From an uncultured Kordiimonas sp. (lineage in GTDB: Bacteria; Pseudomonadota; Alphaproteobacteria; Sphingomonadales; Kordiimonadaceae), in the NCBI GenBank assembly GCA_947500295.1, contig CANMRM010000001.1, positions 1,054,001-1,118,000 on the forward strand: 64,000 nucleotides of DNA, given 5' to 3'. Below, piece after piece: positions 10,820 to 20,661 of the stretch. Under the pieces are notes generated by a model, which did not search any database, was not told the DNA's origin, and saw only the letters and a program-made list of their open reading frames with translations. A program made the position numbers and the translations under genes. Position 1 is the stretch's first letter; each line of letters opens with the position of its first letter.

Positions 10820-11947
10820 CTAGATCAGCACCAGATCATCCCGGTGTATCAGGTTGGCGCGTCCGGTATACCCCAATATATGGATCACGTCCGCCGACTT
10901 TACACCTGCAATACGGTCCGCATCTACAGAATCATAGGATACGAGACCCTGCGCGACCAGGTGACCATCTGGTCCCATGCAGGCGACTAGGTCCCCCCGA
11001 TTGAAGCTGCCGTCAACTGATGTTACGCCGGCGGGCAGGAGGCTCGCGCCATTTTGCAAAGCTCTGACGGCTCCTGCGTCAATGTGGACGAACCCTCTTG
11101 GCGCCATCATGCCCTGGATCCATTGTTTCCTGAGTGTCAACGGATCTGAAGCCGCCGTAAAGAGCGTGCCGCGTTCGCCGCCAACAAGCCGTGATACAGG
11201 GGCCGGTGTGCGACCGTCCATAATCACCATCGAGCAACCCCCGGCGAGCGCAATTTTCGCCGCCATGATCTTGGTAATCATGCCGCCAGTACCGACCGTC
11301 ACTTCAGCAGGTGGGCCTGCCATTTCCTCAATTTGTGGCGTAATTGCCGTAACATGTTCAACAAACTCGGCATCGGTATGACGCCGCGGATCAGCGGAAT
11401 AAAGCCCGTCAATGTCGCTAAGCAACAAAAGCAGGTCGGCGCGCATCATTTGGGCGACACGGGCAGCCAGGCGATCATTGTCGCCGAACCGGATTTCGCT
11501 GGTGGCGACGCTGTCGTTTTCGTTGATCACCGGGACAACGCCCTTTTCCAGCAGGGTATCAACCGTGTTGCGCGCATTGAGATAGCGTGGTCGATGCTCG
11601 AGATCGTCAATCGAAAGCAGAATTTGCGCAATAGTGATGTCCTGGGCAGCAAACTCGTTCTGGTAGGCTTGCGCCAGTTTGATCTGGCCAATGGCTGCTG
11701 CGGCCTGGGCGTCTTCAAGCCGGTTGCTGCGCGACTTCAGGCCAAGGCTGTTGAGACCCAAGGCAACTGCACCCGATGATACCAGTATCACCTGTTTGCC
11801 CTTGTCCTTCAGGGACATAATGTCGGCAGTCAGTGCGGCGAGCCAGTTTTCACGCAGACGCCCACTGTCAACAAGCAGGGCCGACCCGATTTTGATCACA
11901 ATCCGGTCGGCATTTTCCAGCCTTGTCGTTATCATCCTGTGTGCCAT
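10820..11947 (-). CDS. proB: Glutamate 5-kinase
   Basis: 375 aa from the ATG at 11947 ([19 protein letters not shown]); the frame is open further back into obgE, but this start lies 16 bases after the obgE stop and matches the family length. The amino-acid kinase domain shows [27 protein letters not shown] and VGTGGMITK; the C-terminal 80 residues form a PUA domain (GALLPAG-like turn, [11 protein letters not shown]). It catalyses the first, proline-inhibited step of proline synthesis and is followed by proA. Confidence 0.96.
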   Translation of the reverse strand: MAHRMITTRLENADRIVIKIGSALLVDSGRLRENWLAALTADIMSLKDKGKQVILVSSGAVALGLNSLGLKSRSNRLEDAQAAAAIGQIKLAQAYQNEFAAQDITIAQILLSIDDLEHRPRYLNARNTVDTLLEKGVVPVINENDSVATSEIRFGDNDRLAARVAQMMRADLLLLLSDIDGLYSADPRRHTDAEFVEHVTAITPQIEEMAGPPAEVTVGTGGMITKIMAAKIALAGGCSMVIMDGRTPAPVSRLVGGERGTLFTAASDPLTLRKQWIQGMMAPRGFVHIDAGAVRALQNGASLLPAGVTSVDGSFNRGDLVACMGPDGHLVAQGLVSYDSVDADRIAGVKSADVIHILGYTGRANLIHRDDLVLI

Positions 11948-11963
11948 GGGTTTCGTCTGCTGG

Positions 11964-13043
<1,080 letters not shown>

Positions 13044-13181
13044 TCAGATAGCGTGAACAAGGCAAAGCCCGGTGTCATGCGATACAGCGAGAAAATGCAA
13101 GGCGGGCTGGCATAGTGTCTTTTAGGTCAGGGTGTCTCCCCAAACTGGCGCCTGCGTCCTACCAATCTGTCAGCAAGAGAA

Positions 13182-13198
13182 GGTTGCCTATGGCAACC
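13182..13198. repeat. Small inverted repeat downstream of the chemoreceptor gene
   Basis: GGTTGCC and GGCAACC flank a 3-base loop. It lies 35 bases after the chemoreceptor stop in the direction of transcription but has no T-run, so it may be an mRNA 3' stem rather than an intrinsic terminator. Confidence 0.4.
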
Positions 13199-13232
13199 CC
13201 CAAGTGCTTCTCAAATCGAGCGCAGGCCGCCC

Positions 13233-15401
13233 TCAGGCTGCCTCAGCCTGCTGGACTCTGTTGATGTTGCTGACGAACTCCGAAACCTGTTCCTGCAGGG
13301 CAGATGTCTGGGATGCCAGGGTGTTAGAGGAGCCTGCCACATTGATTGACGACGACTGTGTACGTTCCGCCACTTCATGTACGGAACTCAATCGCTCTGC
13401 CACTTCCTGTGTGCTGGACTGCGCTTCCTGAGCGTTTCGCGCTATTTCAGCCGTTGCGGCTGATTGCTGCTCAATCGCCGCCGCCACGGCAGCAGAAGTC
13501 TCGGCCGTTTCAGTGACAGCTTTTTTGATGGTTCCAACCGCCTCGGTTATTTCCTCGGATACTGTGCGGATGCTGCCCACCTGGGATGCAATGGCTTCTG
13601 TTGCCCGTGCAGTTTGATCTGCCAGTTCTTTCACTTCATGAGCGACGACGGCAAACCCTCTACCTGCATCACCCGCGCGTGCCGCCTCAATGGTGGCATT
13701 CAGGGCCAGTAGATTGGTCTGTGCCGCGATTGTGCTGATCAATTCGACGATTTCGCCCACTGTTTCCGATGATTGCTGCAGGTCCTTGGCGACATCCACA
13801 GCTTTTGTCGCGCGCTCGTCAGCTGCTGCCGTGATGGTCGTCGAGCGTTCCACCTGGCGCTGAATTTCAGCAATGGACGCAGCAAGTTCTTCGCTGGCCG
13901 CTGCGACGGTTTGTACGTTGGCGTCGGTTTGGCTGGAAGCTTCTACGGCTTGCCCGCTTTGCTTCTTGTTTTCTTCCGCCTGCTGAGCCATCGCGCGCGA
14001 CGTGCTGTCCAGCTCCTCTGCCGCCAGCGATAGCGCCTTCACCAGGAAAGTAACCTGCTCTTCAAAATCGGTTGTGATCTGCTCTGATTCCTCGACTTTC
14101 CGTATCTGCTCTTCGGCATATTTTCGTTCTTTTTCGCGCTCGCGGCGAAGCTGTTCAGCGTCTTTTTCACGCTGGAGCTCCTCGTCCCGCAGCCTCCGTT
14201 CTTCTGTTTCTTTTGCTTCTTTTTCCAGCTGAATCCGTTGCAGGCTGTTGCTTTTCAGTTGCGCAATTGAGTTGGCCAATTTGCCGATTGAGCTGCCATA
14301 CTCCACATAGGGAACTTCTGTTTTCAAATCACCATCGCTGATTGCGGTCATTTTTTGTTCCAGCACGCTCATCGGTCGGGCGATGCTGCGAAATACGACG
14401 AGAGAGAAGGCAATCACAATTATCAGCGCAATCGTGACGATTGCCGTTACCGCGGTCAGATAGTCATTCGATTGAGTTTCCAGGCGGGCGGTTGCGGCCA
14501 GGATGCGGTCATTGGCGAAATTCACGACATCATTCATCAGGTTGATGCGGTTTGTTGCTTCATCGAACCAGCGCTGTCCGTCGTATGTGTCTGTGCCGAC
14601 CAGCCCATTTGTTTTCAGGACATAAGCACGCATCTGCTCCACCGAGCGTACAGAATTGCCTGTCACTTTTTCGTTGTAGAACCGCTGGACTGCCTCTGGT
14701 GCGAAGCCCTTGAACATGGTCGTGTAGGCGTTTTCCGCCGCAGTAAGAGCATAAAAGTTTTTCAGCTGATCGGGCGTGAAAACACCATTGTTGTAGCCGA
14801 GATTGCCGGTGGTGCGCTGGAGGCCGGCAAAATTCTTGGCTACCTGCAGATTGATGAGGGCGGAAAACTCGCGCGTGATCGGGGCATCGGTAGTCGCAAG
14901 TGCAATGCCCTTCATGGCAACAAACAGTGTTTCAATCGTTTCGGAATAGAAAGCCACTGTTTCCGCCACGCCGATGGTCATACTATCAACATCTACCCGG
15001 GTTTCCTGCAGATTGCGCAGCATGGTGTTTGCCTGGGACAGTCGGGTTGATAGCTGGGCATCATAGTTTTCGAGCGGGAATTCAGTGTAAGCTCTAAAGT
15101 AGCGGGAAAAGCTTGTATCCACTTCTGCTCGCTGGTCTGAAAGATCCGATTTCTCGGCTGCCGCGCCGCCGGTGCCCAGGTAAGCCGTGGATCGGCCCCG
15201 TTCCTTTTGCAGCTCATGAATCAGCCTGCTCATGTTCGGCGCAAACTGGACTATCCTGCTGATGTCAGTTGCTTCTTTAGAGGCACGGAATGCCTGCAAG
15301 CTTACAGCGATCGTTAAACCAACTATAAGCAACAATGGCACCACGATCTGGGATAGTATGCGAGTCCCGAGACCGAAACGGTTCAGAAACTTTTCCATCA
15401 T
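13233..15401 (-). CDS. Methyl-accepting chemotaxis protein with NIT sensor domain
   Basis: 722 aa. TM1 (about 18-38, [19 protein letters not shown]) and TM2 (about 318-345, [18 protein letters not shown]) bracket a mostly helical periplasmic domain of about 270 residues with the NIT signatures [17 protein letters not shown] and [18 protein letters not shown], typical of nitrate/nitrite-sensing receptors. A HAMP domain, a very charged coiled coil (about 395-450) and the MCP signalling domain follow, with the hairpin tip region [20 protein letters not shown]. The ligand is inferred from domain type only. No other chemotaxis gene is in the window. It separates rpmA from obgE, and its promoter region holds two inverted repeats. 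Confidence 0.93.
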   Translation of the reverse strand: MMEKFLNRFGLGTRILSQIVVPLLLIVGLTIAVSLQAFRASKEATDISRIVQFAPNMSRLIHELQKERGRSTAYLGTGGAAAEKSDLSDQRAEVDTSFSRYFRAYTEFPLENYDAQLSTRLSQANTMLRNLQETRVDVDSMTIGVAETVAFYSETIETLFVAMKGIALATTDAPITREFSALINLQVAKNFAGLQRTTGNLGYNNGVFTPDQLKNFYALTAAENAYTTMFKGFAPEAVQRFYNEKVTGNSVRSVEQMRAYVLKTNGLVGTDTYDGQRWFDEATNRINLMNDVVNFANDRILAATARLETQSNDYLTAVTAIVTIALIIVIAFSLVVFRSIARPMSVLEQKMTAISDGDLKTEVPYVEYGSSIGKLANSIAQLKSNSLQRIQLEKEAKETEERRLRDEELQREKDAEQLRREREKERKYAEEQIRKVEESEQITTDFEEQVTFLVKALSLAAEELDSTSRAMAQQAEENKKQSGQAVEASSQTDANVQTVAAASEELAASIAEIQRQVERSTTITAAADERATKAVDVAKDLQQSSETVGEIVELISTIAAQTNLLALNATIEAARAGDAGRGFAVVAHEVKELADQTARATEAIASQVGSIRTVSEEITEAVGTIKKAVTETAETSAAVAAAIEQQSAATAEIARNAQEAQSSTQEVAERLSSVHEVAERTQSSSINVAGSSNTLASQTSALQEQVSEFVSNINRVQQAEAA

Positions 15402-15453
15402 TTACTCCTTGCGTGTATCTGCAGGAATTCCTGCGGCGCACCCCCATGCTTGA

Positions 15454-15489
15454 ACACGTATAACGGCATTTTATGCACATTATACGTGT
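15454..15489. promoter_or_regulatory. Inverted repeat, candidate operator of the chemoreceptor gene
   Basis: ACACGTATAA and its exact reverse complement TTATACGTGT are separated by 16 bases, about 52-88 bases upstream of the chemoreceptor start. Ten-base arms with about two turns between centres fit a dimeric regulator or a pair of half-sites. No regulator gene is adjacent. Confidence 0.5.
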
Positions 15490-15538
15490 ATCAAAAGTGT
15501 ATAAAAACTGTTAAATCTTTGTCGGAAAAGCGGTTTTT

Positions 15539-15561
15539 TACGATAGGTTTATCCTATCGTA
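15539..15561. repeat. Perfect 9-bp inverted repeat between chemoreceptor promoter and rpmA terminator
   Basis: TACGATAGG and CCTATCGTA flank the 5-base spacer TTTAT. The 3' side has no T-run, so it looks more like a protein-binding site than a terminator; a minor stem in the rpmA 3' trailer is the alternative. Confidence 0.45.
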
Positions 15562-15572
15562 CGGCAGGCAAT

Positions 15573-15606
15573 AAAAAAGGCGGACCCAAAGGCCCGCCTT
15601 TTTTTA
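15573..15606 (-). terminator. Terminator of rplU-rpmA
   Basis: On the minus strand AAGGCGGGCC pairs with GGTCCGCCTT (one mismatch) and is followed by a run of six T; on the plus strand the same stem is also followed by seven T, so it can stop transcription in both directions. It lies about 20 bases after the rpmA stop. Confidence 0.88.
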
Positions 15607-15625
15607 ATAATTTTTTATCGGTCTT

Positions 15626-15877
15626 TTAGTTCACAACCGAAACAAAGGCACGATCATCCTTGCCTTTGGAAAACTTAACCTGGCCTTCCACAAGCGCAAA
15701 CAGCGTGTGATCCTTGCCCATGCCAACATTTTCGCCTGGGTACCATTTGGTACCGCGCTGACGAACAATGATGTTGCCGGCGAGCACATTCTCGCCACCG
15801 AATTTTTTCACACCCAGACGGCGACCAATACTGTCGCGGCCGTTCCGGGAACTACCACCAGCTTTTTTGTGAGCCAT
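15626..15877 (-). CDS. rpmA: 50S ribosomal protein bL27
   Basis: 83-aa L27. [20 protein letters not shown] is the conserved N-terminus that reaches into the peptidyl-transferase centre, followed by [22 protein letters not shown] and [15 protein letters not shown]. There is no N-terminal extension of the kind removed in Firmicutes. It follows rplU by 29 bases and has a GGAG-type ribosome site; a strong terminator follows. Confidence 0.98.
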   Translation of the reverse strand: MAHKKAGGSSRNGRDSIGRRLGVKKFGGENVLAGNIIVRQRGTKWYPGENVGMGKDHTLFALVEGQVKFSKGKDDRAFVSVVN

Positions 15878-15906
15878 GAGAGTTACTCCTTATACTTAAC
15901 CGCGCC

Positions 15907-16284
15907 TTATTCGGCTGCAGCTTCTTTGGTTTTTGTTTCAGTCTTCTTCTTCGCAGGCGCCTTTTTGGCAGCCGTTTTAGCGATCTTCGTCACACGCAGA
16001 ACCGTAATCTGTTGGCGATGGCCTTTTTTACGGCGGTAATTGTGACGGCGCTTCTTTTTGAAGACCGTGATTTTCTTGTCTTTTTTCTGCTCAAGCACTT
16101 CGGCTGTCACGTTTGCGCCCTTTACGAGCGGCTCGCCAACCTTAACGCCTTTTTCGTCACCGATCATCAGGACTTCGTCGAGCGTAACTTTTTTGCCAAC
16201 TTCAGCGTCCAGTTTTTCAACTTTCAGCACATCACCTTCGGCAACGCGGTATTGTTTACCGCCGGTTTTTACAACTGCGAACAT
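15907..16284 (-). CDS. rplU: 50S ribosomal protein bL21
   Basis: 125 aa from the ATG at 16284 ([14 protein letters not shown]), which has AAGGAAC eight bases upstream; the frame is open 11 codons further back but that extension is not conserved. The L21 core ends in [19 protein letters not shown] and is followed by a Lys/Ala-rich tail of about 25 residues ([14 protein letters not shown]) common in alphaproteobacterial L21. It begins the rplU-rpmA unit. Confidence 0.97.
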   Translation of the reverse strand: MFAVVKTGGKQYRVAEGDVLKVEKLDAEVGKKVTLDEVLMIGDEKGVKVGEPLVKGANVTAEVLEQKKDKKITVFKKKRRHNYRRKKGHRQQITVLRVTKIAKTAAKKAPAKKKTETKTKEAAAE

Positions 16285-16617
16285 CACAGTTCCTTTCTGT
16301 TTTTCGCGCCGCAGCAAACCGGGTGGGGCTCAACCCTTTGAAAAATCCCACACTTTGGGCGGTTTCCGCTGACTATTTTTCAATAGTACCAAATACGGCC
16401 AAACCTTGGTTTCGCCGCTGATCGCGCGGAATATACGGATTTCAAGGAAGGTGTCAATCTAATATCGAATTGGGTGTTTGGGCGACACGGTGGAGTAATC
16501 CTGATCAGTAAATCAATTTTTTGCACCCGAATGGCCATGTGGCGCCGTCTTGGGGGTATAGACCGGCTACTTAAACTGGCCCGCGGCTCGACAGCTACAA
16601 ATTGAGAGGACAAATTA
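16285..16617. other. Intergenic region between divergent rplU and DUF6249 gene
   Basis: 333 bases without a convincing gene. It must hold the promoter of rplU-rpmA on the minus strand and that of the 16618 operon on the plus strand. I could not assign -10/-35 elements with confidence. The only notable site is GAGAGGACA at 16604-16612, the ribosome site of the next gene. Confidence 0.6.
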
Positions 16618-16989
16618 ATGCATTCAGAGGTCATTATTTTCATCGTCATGTTTTTGGTGGGCGGCAGCACACTGGTCGCCTTGTTTTTCACGTTACTGAA
16701 GCGTGAGCAGGCAAGGCAGCAAACGCTGCAGAAAGCCATGGAGAACGGTCAGCAACTGACCCCAGAACTGGTCAATACGCTCGGCAAATCAGTTGATCAC
16801 GAGGCACGTGATTACCGAAGAGGCGTTATTCTTTGCCTGTTTGGCGCAGCGTTTCTTTTATTCACGCTACTTGTGCCAATGGAGCCTCAGGCCAAGGAAG
16901 TGGTGCCTTTCTTTGCGCTCTTTCCTCTGTTCATCGGAATTGGTTATCTTGTGGTATGGAAAACCAAAGGTGGCAGGACATTGGGATGA
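16618..16989 (+). CDS. Small membrane protein, DUF6249-like
   Basis: 123 aa. An N-terminal TM (about 4-26, IIFIVMFLVGGSTLVALFF) is followed by a cytoplasmic helix (KREQARQQTLQKAMENGQQL, then TPELVNTLGK) and two further TMs (about 68-86 and 92-112). The layout of TM, a short amphipathic helix with an NGQ/TPE turn, then two TMs is that of DUF6249 proteins often found beside sigma-70 ECF genes. It is followed after three bases by the sigma factor gene and has a good GAGAGGA site. Function unknown; a role in envelope sensing with the sigma factor is inferred from context. Confidence 0.7.
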   Translation: MHSEVIIFIVMFLVGGSTLVALFFTLLKREQARQQTLQKAMENGQQLTPELVNTLGKSVDHEARDYRRGVILCLFGAAFLLFTLLVPMEPQAKEVVPFFALFPLFIGIGYLVVWKTKGGRTLG

Positions 16990-16992
16990 AGT

Positions 16993-17562
16993 GTGGCCGC
17001 GGAACTTAAGGTGATTAGACCGGAGCTGGCCGACGCTCTTATCGCTGCTGCACAGGGCGGCAGCGATTACGCGTTTACGCGGCTTGTGCGCTTGTATCAG
17101 TCCCCAGTGCGGGCATTTCTGAGGCGCCTGTGCGGTGGGGACCATGCCCGTGCGGATGACCTCGCCCAAAATACTTTCATGAAAGCGCACCGGAAGATTG
17201 CTTCTTACACCGGTTCGGGCAGTTTCGCCGCGTGGCTCTACCAAATGGCTTATCGTCTGTTTCTGGATGAGCAGCGTAAACTCAAACGCCGGAAAGCGCT
17301 TCACGGTGGGCAGGAATTGCCTGAAACTGCTGTCTCTTCTTCGGCGATGGACCTGAAGCTCGATATCGAAGCTGCACTGGCGCGGTTGCGGCCCGAGGAA
17401 TGTGCCACCATCACCCTCTGTCTCAGTGAAGGGCTGAGCCATGAGGAAGCGGCAGCGGTGCTGTGCATGCCTGTCGGCACAGTGAAGTCTCACATTGCGC
17501 GAGGGCGCAAGAAATTGAAAGCCGGACTAAGGGTCTGGCGTCAGGAAAGGTCGGTCAATTGA
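16993..17562 (+). CDS. RNA polymerase sigma factor, ECF type (sigma-70 family)
   Basis: 189 aa from a GTG. Region 2 (about 24-95) shows ADDLAQNTFMKAHRKIASY and FAAWLYQMAYRLFLDEQRK; region 4 (about 120-180) shows LSHEEAAAVLCMPVGTVKSH and IARGRKKLK, the helix-turn-helix for the -35 element. There is no C-terminal extension. It lies between a DUF6249-like membrane protein gene and a two-TM protein gene that starts inside its stop codon, an arrangement suggesting an autoregulated sigma with membrane partners. The signal it answers to cannot be read from sequence. Confidence 0.92.
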   Translation: MAAELKVIRPELADALIAAAQGGSDYAFTRLVRLYQSPVRAFLRRLCGGDHARADDLAQNTFMKAHRKIASYTGSGSFAAWLYQMAYRLFLDEQRKLKRRKALHGGQELPETAVSSSAMDLKLDIEAALARLRPEECATITLCLSEGLSHEEAAAVLCMPVGTVKSHIARGRKKLKAGLRVWRQERSVN

Positions 17563-17852
17563 TTGCAGATATCAAAGACGAGGAACTGGAATCATTGCTC
17601 TGCGAGCCACTCGAGCCTGTTTTGGACAATGGCTTTAGCCAGGCTTTGGGCGCCCGCCTTGAACATGCAGCAAGGAGACGGAGGCAGGTGCTCGCGGTCG
17701 CATTTTCCCTCGCGGCGCTCTGCTTCGCTGCGGTTTTAACACCCGTACTGATGACCAGCATCAGTCTGGCATCCGGGTGGCAGGCGGCGATGGTCGCCTT
17801 TCTTGCGGTGAGCACACCAGCCGCATCACTTTTTCTTGTTGTCGACAGCTGA
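17559..17852 (+). CDS. Two-TM protein, putative anti-sigma partner (TTG start)
   Basis: 97 aa if started at the TTG whose second base begins the sigma factor stop codon; GGAAAGG lies nine bases upstream. An acidic N-terminal part (IADIKDEELESLLCEPLEP, then LDNGFSQALGARLEHAARRRR) precedes two TMs (about 50-70 and 75-95), with the Arg cluster placing the N-terminus inside the cell. The place, size and topology suit an anti-sigma factor, but there is no zinc HxxxCxxC motif and no homology I can name. Translational coupling to the sigma gene is the best evidence for the role. Confidence 0.65.
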   Translation: MIADIKDEELESLLCEPLEPVLDNGFSQALGARLEHAARRRRQVLAVAFSLAALCFAAVLTPVLMTSISLASGWQAAMVAFLAVSTPAASLFLVVDS

Positions 17853-17912
17853 GACATTGCTTTTGGACAACCATGTCCAGTAGCCTGCGGGCAAATGAAC
17901 CGGAGGCAGGCT

Positions 17913-18839
17913 GTGACGAAGATTACTGGTGCTGTGGTGCAGGTTGGCACCCCGCTTTATGACACGCCAAAAACACTGGAAAAGTTGGGTGACTGGACCG
18001 CGAAAGCGCGTTCGGAACACGCAAAACTTGTTGTTTTTCCAGAGGCGTTTGTCGGTGGTTACCCCAAAGGTATCGATTTTGGTGTCAGGCTGGGTTCGCG
18101 TTCGGACGAGGGGCGCGATGTCTTTCGTCGCTACTACGAAAGCGCAATTGACGTGCCCGGGCCTGACGTCGAGGTGATCGGGGAGATTGCAGCCAAGAAT
18201 GCGACGCATTTGGTTGTTGGGGTAATAGAGCGGGATGGTGGCACCCTCTATTGCACAATGCTCTATTTTTCACCCCAGGGACGTTTGCTGGGCAAACACC
18301 GCAAACTGATGCCAACGGCGCTTGAGCGGGTGGTCTGGGGTTTTGGGGACGGCTCCACGCTCGTGGCGCCCAAAACAGAGATCGGGACACTTGGCGGGGC
18401 CATTTGCTGGGAAAACTACATGCCGCAGCTGCGGCTCGCCATGTATCAGAAAGGTGTGGAATTTTACTGCGCCCCAACAGTGGATGACCGGGATGTCTGG
18501 TTGCCCACCATGCAGACTGTGGCGCTTGAAGGCCGATGTTTTGTGCTTTCAGCCTGCCAGTTCATGACACGGGGCCATGGGCCTGCCGACTTCAACCCAA
18601 TTCAGGGAGATGCGCCCGATACAGTTTTGATCAGGGGCGGCAGCTGTATCGTGTCACCACTGGGCGAAGTGCTGGCGGAACCTGTGTTCGGCAAAGAGAC
18701 AGTTCTCACAGCAGAGCTCGATAAGTCGGAAATTGTGCGCGGAAAATACGACATGGATGTGGTCGGCCACTATGCCCGACCCGATATTTTTCAACTCCAT
18801 GTGAATGAAAATGAGCAGTCCATTACGATGAAAAAGTAA
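17913..18839 (+). CDS. Nitrilase (carbon-nitrogen hydrolase), first copy
   Basis: 308 aa from the GTG at 17913, which has GGAGG six bases upstream; an ATG at 17895 has none. The Glu-Lys-Cys triad is seen in VFPEAFVGGYPKG (E44), KHRKLMPTALERVVWG and ICWENYMP; WGFGDGST and a second Glu in the ALEGRC segment are typical of true nitrilases, which turn nitriles into acids and ammonia. The substrate is unknown. Another nitrilase at 51292 has the same motifs. It is 61 bases after the sigma/anti-sigma pair on the same strand and might share their transcript. Confidence 0.9.
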   Translation: MTKITGAVVQVGTPLYDTPKTLEKLGDWTAKARSEHAKLVVFPEAFVGGYPKGIDFGVRLGSRSDEGRDVFRRYYESAIDVPGPDVEVIGEIAAKNATHLVVGVIERDGGTLYCTMLYFSPQGRLLGKHRKLMPTALERVVWGFGDGSTLVAPKTEIGTLGGAICWENYMPQLRLAMYQKGVEFYCAPTVDDRDVWLPTMQTVALEGRCFVLSACQFMTRGHGPADFNPIQGDAPDTVLIRGGSCIVSPLGEVLAEPVFGKETVLTAELDKSEIVRGKYDMDVVGHYARPDIFQLHVNENEQSITMKK

Positions 18840-18943
18840 CAGTTTCGCCCGACATGACCGTTGGTGGGACCTGCCAGATGGAACATCAGGCATATTACGT
18901 CGGATTCGTCCCGCGGGAAACCAATCGCCGTCCTATTGGGTGG

Positions 18944-20344
18944 TCAGGGCAGCTTGGAAGCCAGATTGATTTGTTCGCAACGTTCAACATATTTTTTGTG
19001 TTGTTTGTCGTTTGACAATGTCCAGAACATGGCATGTTCTCCACACTCGATATCCGAGCAAAGCTGATCAGGACACAATTGCACATGTTGATGGTGTTTT
19101 ACAAAGTTGCCTGCCAAGGCAAGCTGATCCACGTACCAGTAGCCTTGCCCTTCTCTACCATAGAATATTCTCGCCAGGTAGGAAGCGCAGTCTTCAGCAA
19201 ACATGAGCCCTGCTTCATTGTTGCACAGATACACGAAGGGAGCGGAAATCTTGTCCCAAATTGCCGCGTTCTCATTGAAGTAAAGGGCGGTTTGATCAGC
19301 GTTTTGTGTGAAGCTCAAAAGCGCGTCGGCGTTGTTTAGCAAAGAATCCGCGTCGACAATCAGATAGTCTCGCTGGAAGTGTTTCATAAAATCCGGTGCG
19401 GTTATGAACCGACTTGACGCGAGGTAGCTCTTGTTTTCGGCCAAGTCAGTGCCATCAGTGTTTTCACGGGATACAATCACCTCACCGGCATACTGTTGTC
19501 GAAACATTTCCAGCCAACTGAGTGTGTCAGTGGCTGGATTTATCAGGTGGGTGTGGACAGAGAAGGATTTTTCTAAAGTCTTGAACGAACGCAGAAGGTT
19601 TTTGGCGAACCGATTAAAATAGTCGTCATTGCAGGCAAAGTATAAAACCGGCAGCTCTGGTGTTGAGGCCGGCGCGGTTTCGATAGATACTTTAGGAATG
19701 ATGCCTTGGGCGGCTTGCGGGTTAAATTTTTTCCCGTCGAAAAGCATGTTGGCATTGAGTGCACCTACTCTTGTCGGGATGCCCATGGCAAGGAATGAAA
19801 ACACCAGTGCCTTGGTTTGCGTATGATGGAAATGATTATTATGCCGAAGCGCCTCGCGGGAACATTGAATCGCATTGCCATAGTCATTGGCGAGGGAAGC
19901 CAGTAGACCCAGATGAGCCCAGGCCAAGCTGTTTTTTGGGTCAAGGTGAGTGCAGGTTCTCAAGAACCGAACAGCATCGACATAATAGCCTTGCCGGACC
20001 ATAAAAAGACCAAAGGCAAAATGAAGCTGGCTGTCATTGGGGTAAGTGCTGATAAATCCCTGCATTTTTGTCAGTAGTTCTTTTCGAGCGCGTTTTTTGC
20101 CGGGGGCAACCAGTCTTCGAAATCGTATGTAGTTTTGCTCTGGCAACGCCAGTTTGTGCTCGCGTTTTTCCCTGACCAAGGCCTGTATCTTGTTTTCGTC
20201 CAGTTTTTCGCAAAAGGCAGGTTTTGGAATACCGTATTTGTTCAGGAGTTTCAGATAGTAAACGTTCGCTTTTGCAACATTATTGTAATCCATATCACCA
20301 AAGAGGTGGTGCAACCCTGATTTCATTTCGCCAAAGTCGAACAT
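18944..20344 (-). CDS. TPR protein fused to a GT-A-like glycosyltransferase domain
   Basis: 466 aa, no signal peptide. After a basic helical N-terminal part, TPR-like helices occupy about 90-185 (LHFAFGLFMVRQGYYVDAVRF, SLAWAHLGLLASLANDYGNA split by a loop). From about 225 a domain begins LPVLYFACNDDYFNRFAKNLLRSF and reaches DYLIVDADSLLNN, where DAD resembles the metal-binding DxD of GT-A transferases; NNEAGLMFAEDCASYLA and YWYVDQLALAG resemble the acceptor end of nucleotide-sugar transferases. It stands alone, convergent with the nitrilase. The fold call is by pattern; donor and acceptor are unknown. Confidence 0.65.
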   Translation of the reverse strand: MFDFGEMKSGLHHLFGDMDYNNVAKANVYYLKLLNKYGIPKPAFCEKLDENKIQALVREKREHKLALPEQNYIRFRRLVAPGKKRARKELLTKMQGFISTYPNDSQLHFAFGLFMVRQGYYVDAVRFLRTCTHLDPKNSLAWAHLGLLASLANDYGNAIQCSREALRHNNHFHHTQTKALVFSFLAMGIPTRVGALNANMLFDGKKFNPQAAQGIIPKVSIETAPASTPELPVLYFACNDDYFNRFAKNLLRSFKTLEKSFSVHTHLINPATDTLSWLEMFRQQYAGEVIVSRENTDGTDLAENKSYLASSRFITAPDFMKHFQRDYLIVDADSLLNNADALLSFTQNADQTALYFNENAAIWDKISAPFVYLCNNEAGLMFAEDCASYLARIFYGREGQGYWYVDQLALAGNFVKHHQHVQLCPDQLCSDIECGEHAMFWTLSNDKQHKKYVERCEQINLASKLP

Positions 20345-20661
20345 GACAAGCGTTTCCTGACAAACAATCCCTCAGCCTCGCGAGCTTTGGCTGAACAAGT
20401 TGCTGCATTGGAGAGCAGTAATAGATTCAAACACCGCGATAGAGGAAATAGGCCTTCTCTACAAGAGGCCTATATATTTTTATCCAATGCACACCTTTCT
20501 GTCCGTGTCGGAAACTACTATGGCAGCAGAGCTCGATACTGTTGCAATCGTTTGCGGAAAACAAACCAAGTGCGCGATCAGGCTGTGCGCTCGCTTATGG
20601 TAGGCATACTAACTCTCGACAGGACACATAGGATCTTTGCAATGAAGACCAAGGCGGTTTT
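20345..20661. other. Intergenic region between ABC permease and TPR-glycosyltransferase genes
   Basis: 317 bases without a convincing gene. It contains a perfect 8-bp inverted repeat described separately (20448-20473) and must hold the promoter of the glycosyltransferase gene. Short open frames here have unusual composition and no ribosome site, and I do not count them as genes. Confidence 0.6.
20448..20481 (+). terminator. Hairpin followed by T-rich tract, no plus-strand gene in front
   Basis: ATAGGCCT (20448-20455) and AGGCCTAT (20466-20473) form an 8-bp stem with a 10-base loop, followed on the plus strand by ATATTTTTAT. In shape it is an intrinsic terminator reading rightward, but the only genes around read leftward. 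Confidence 0.4.
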
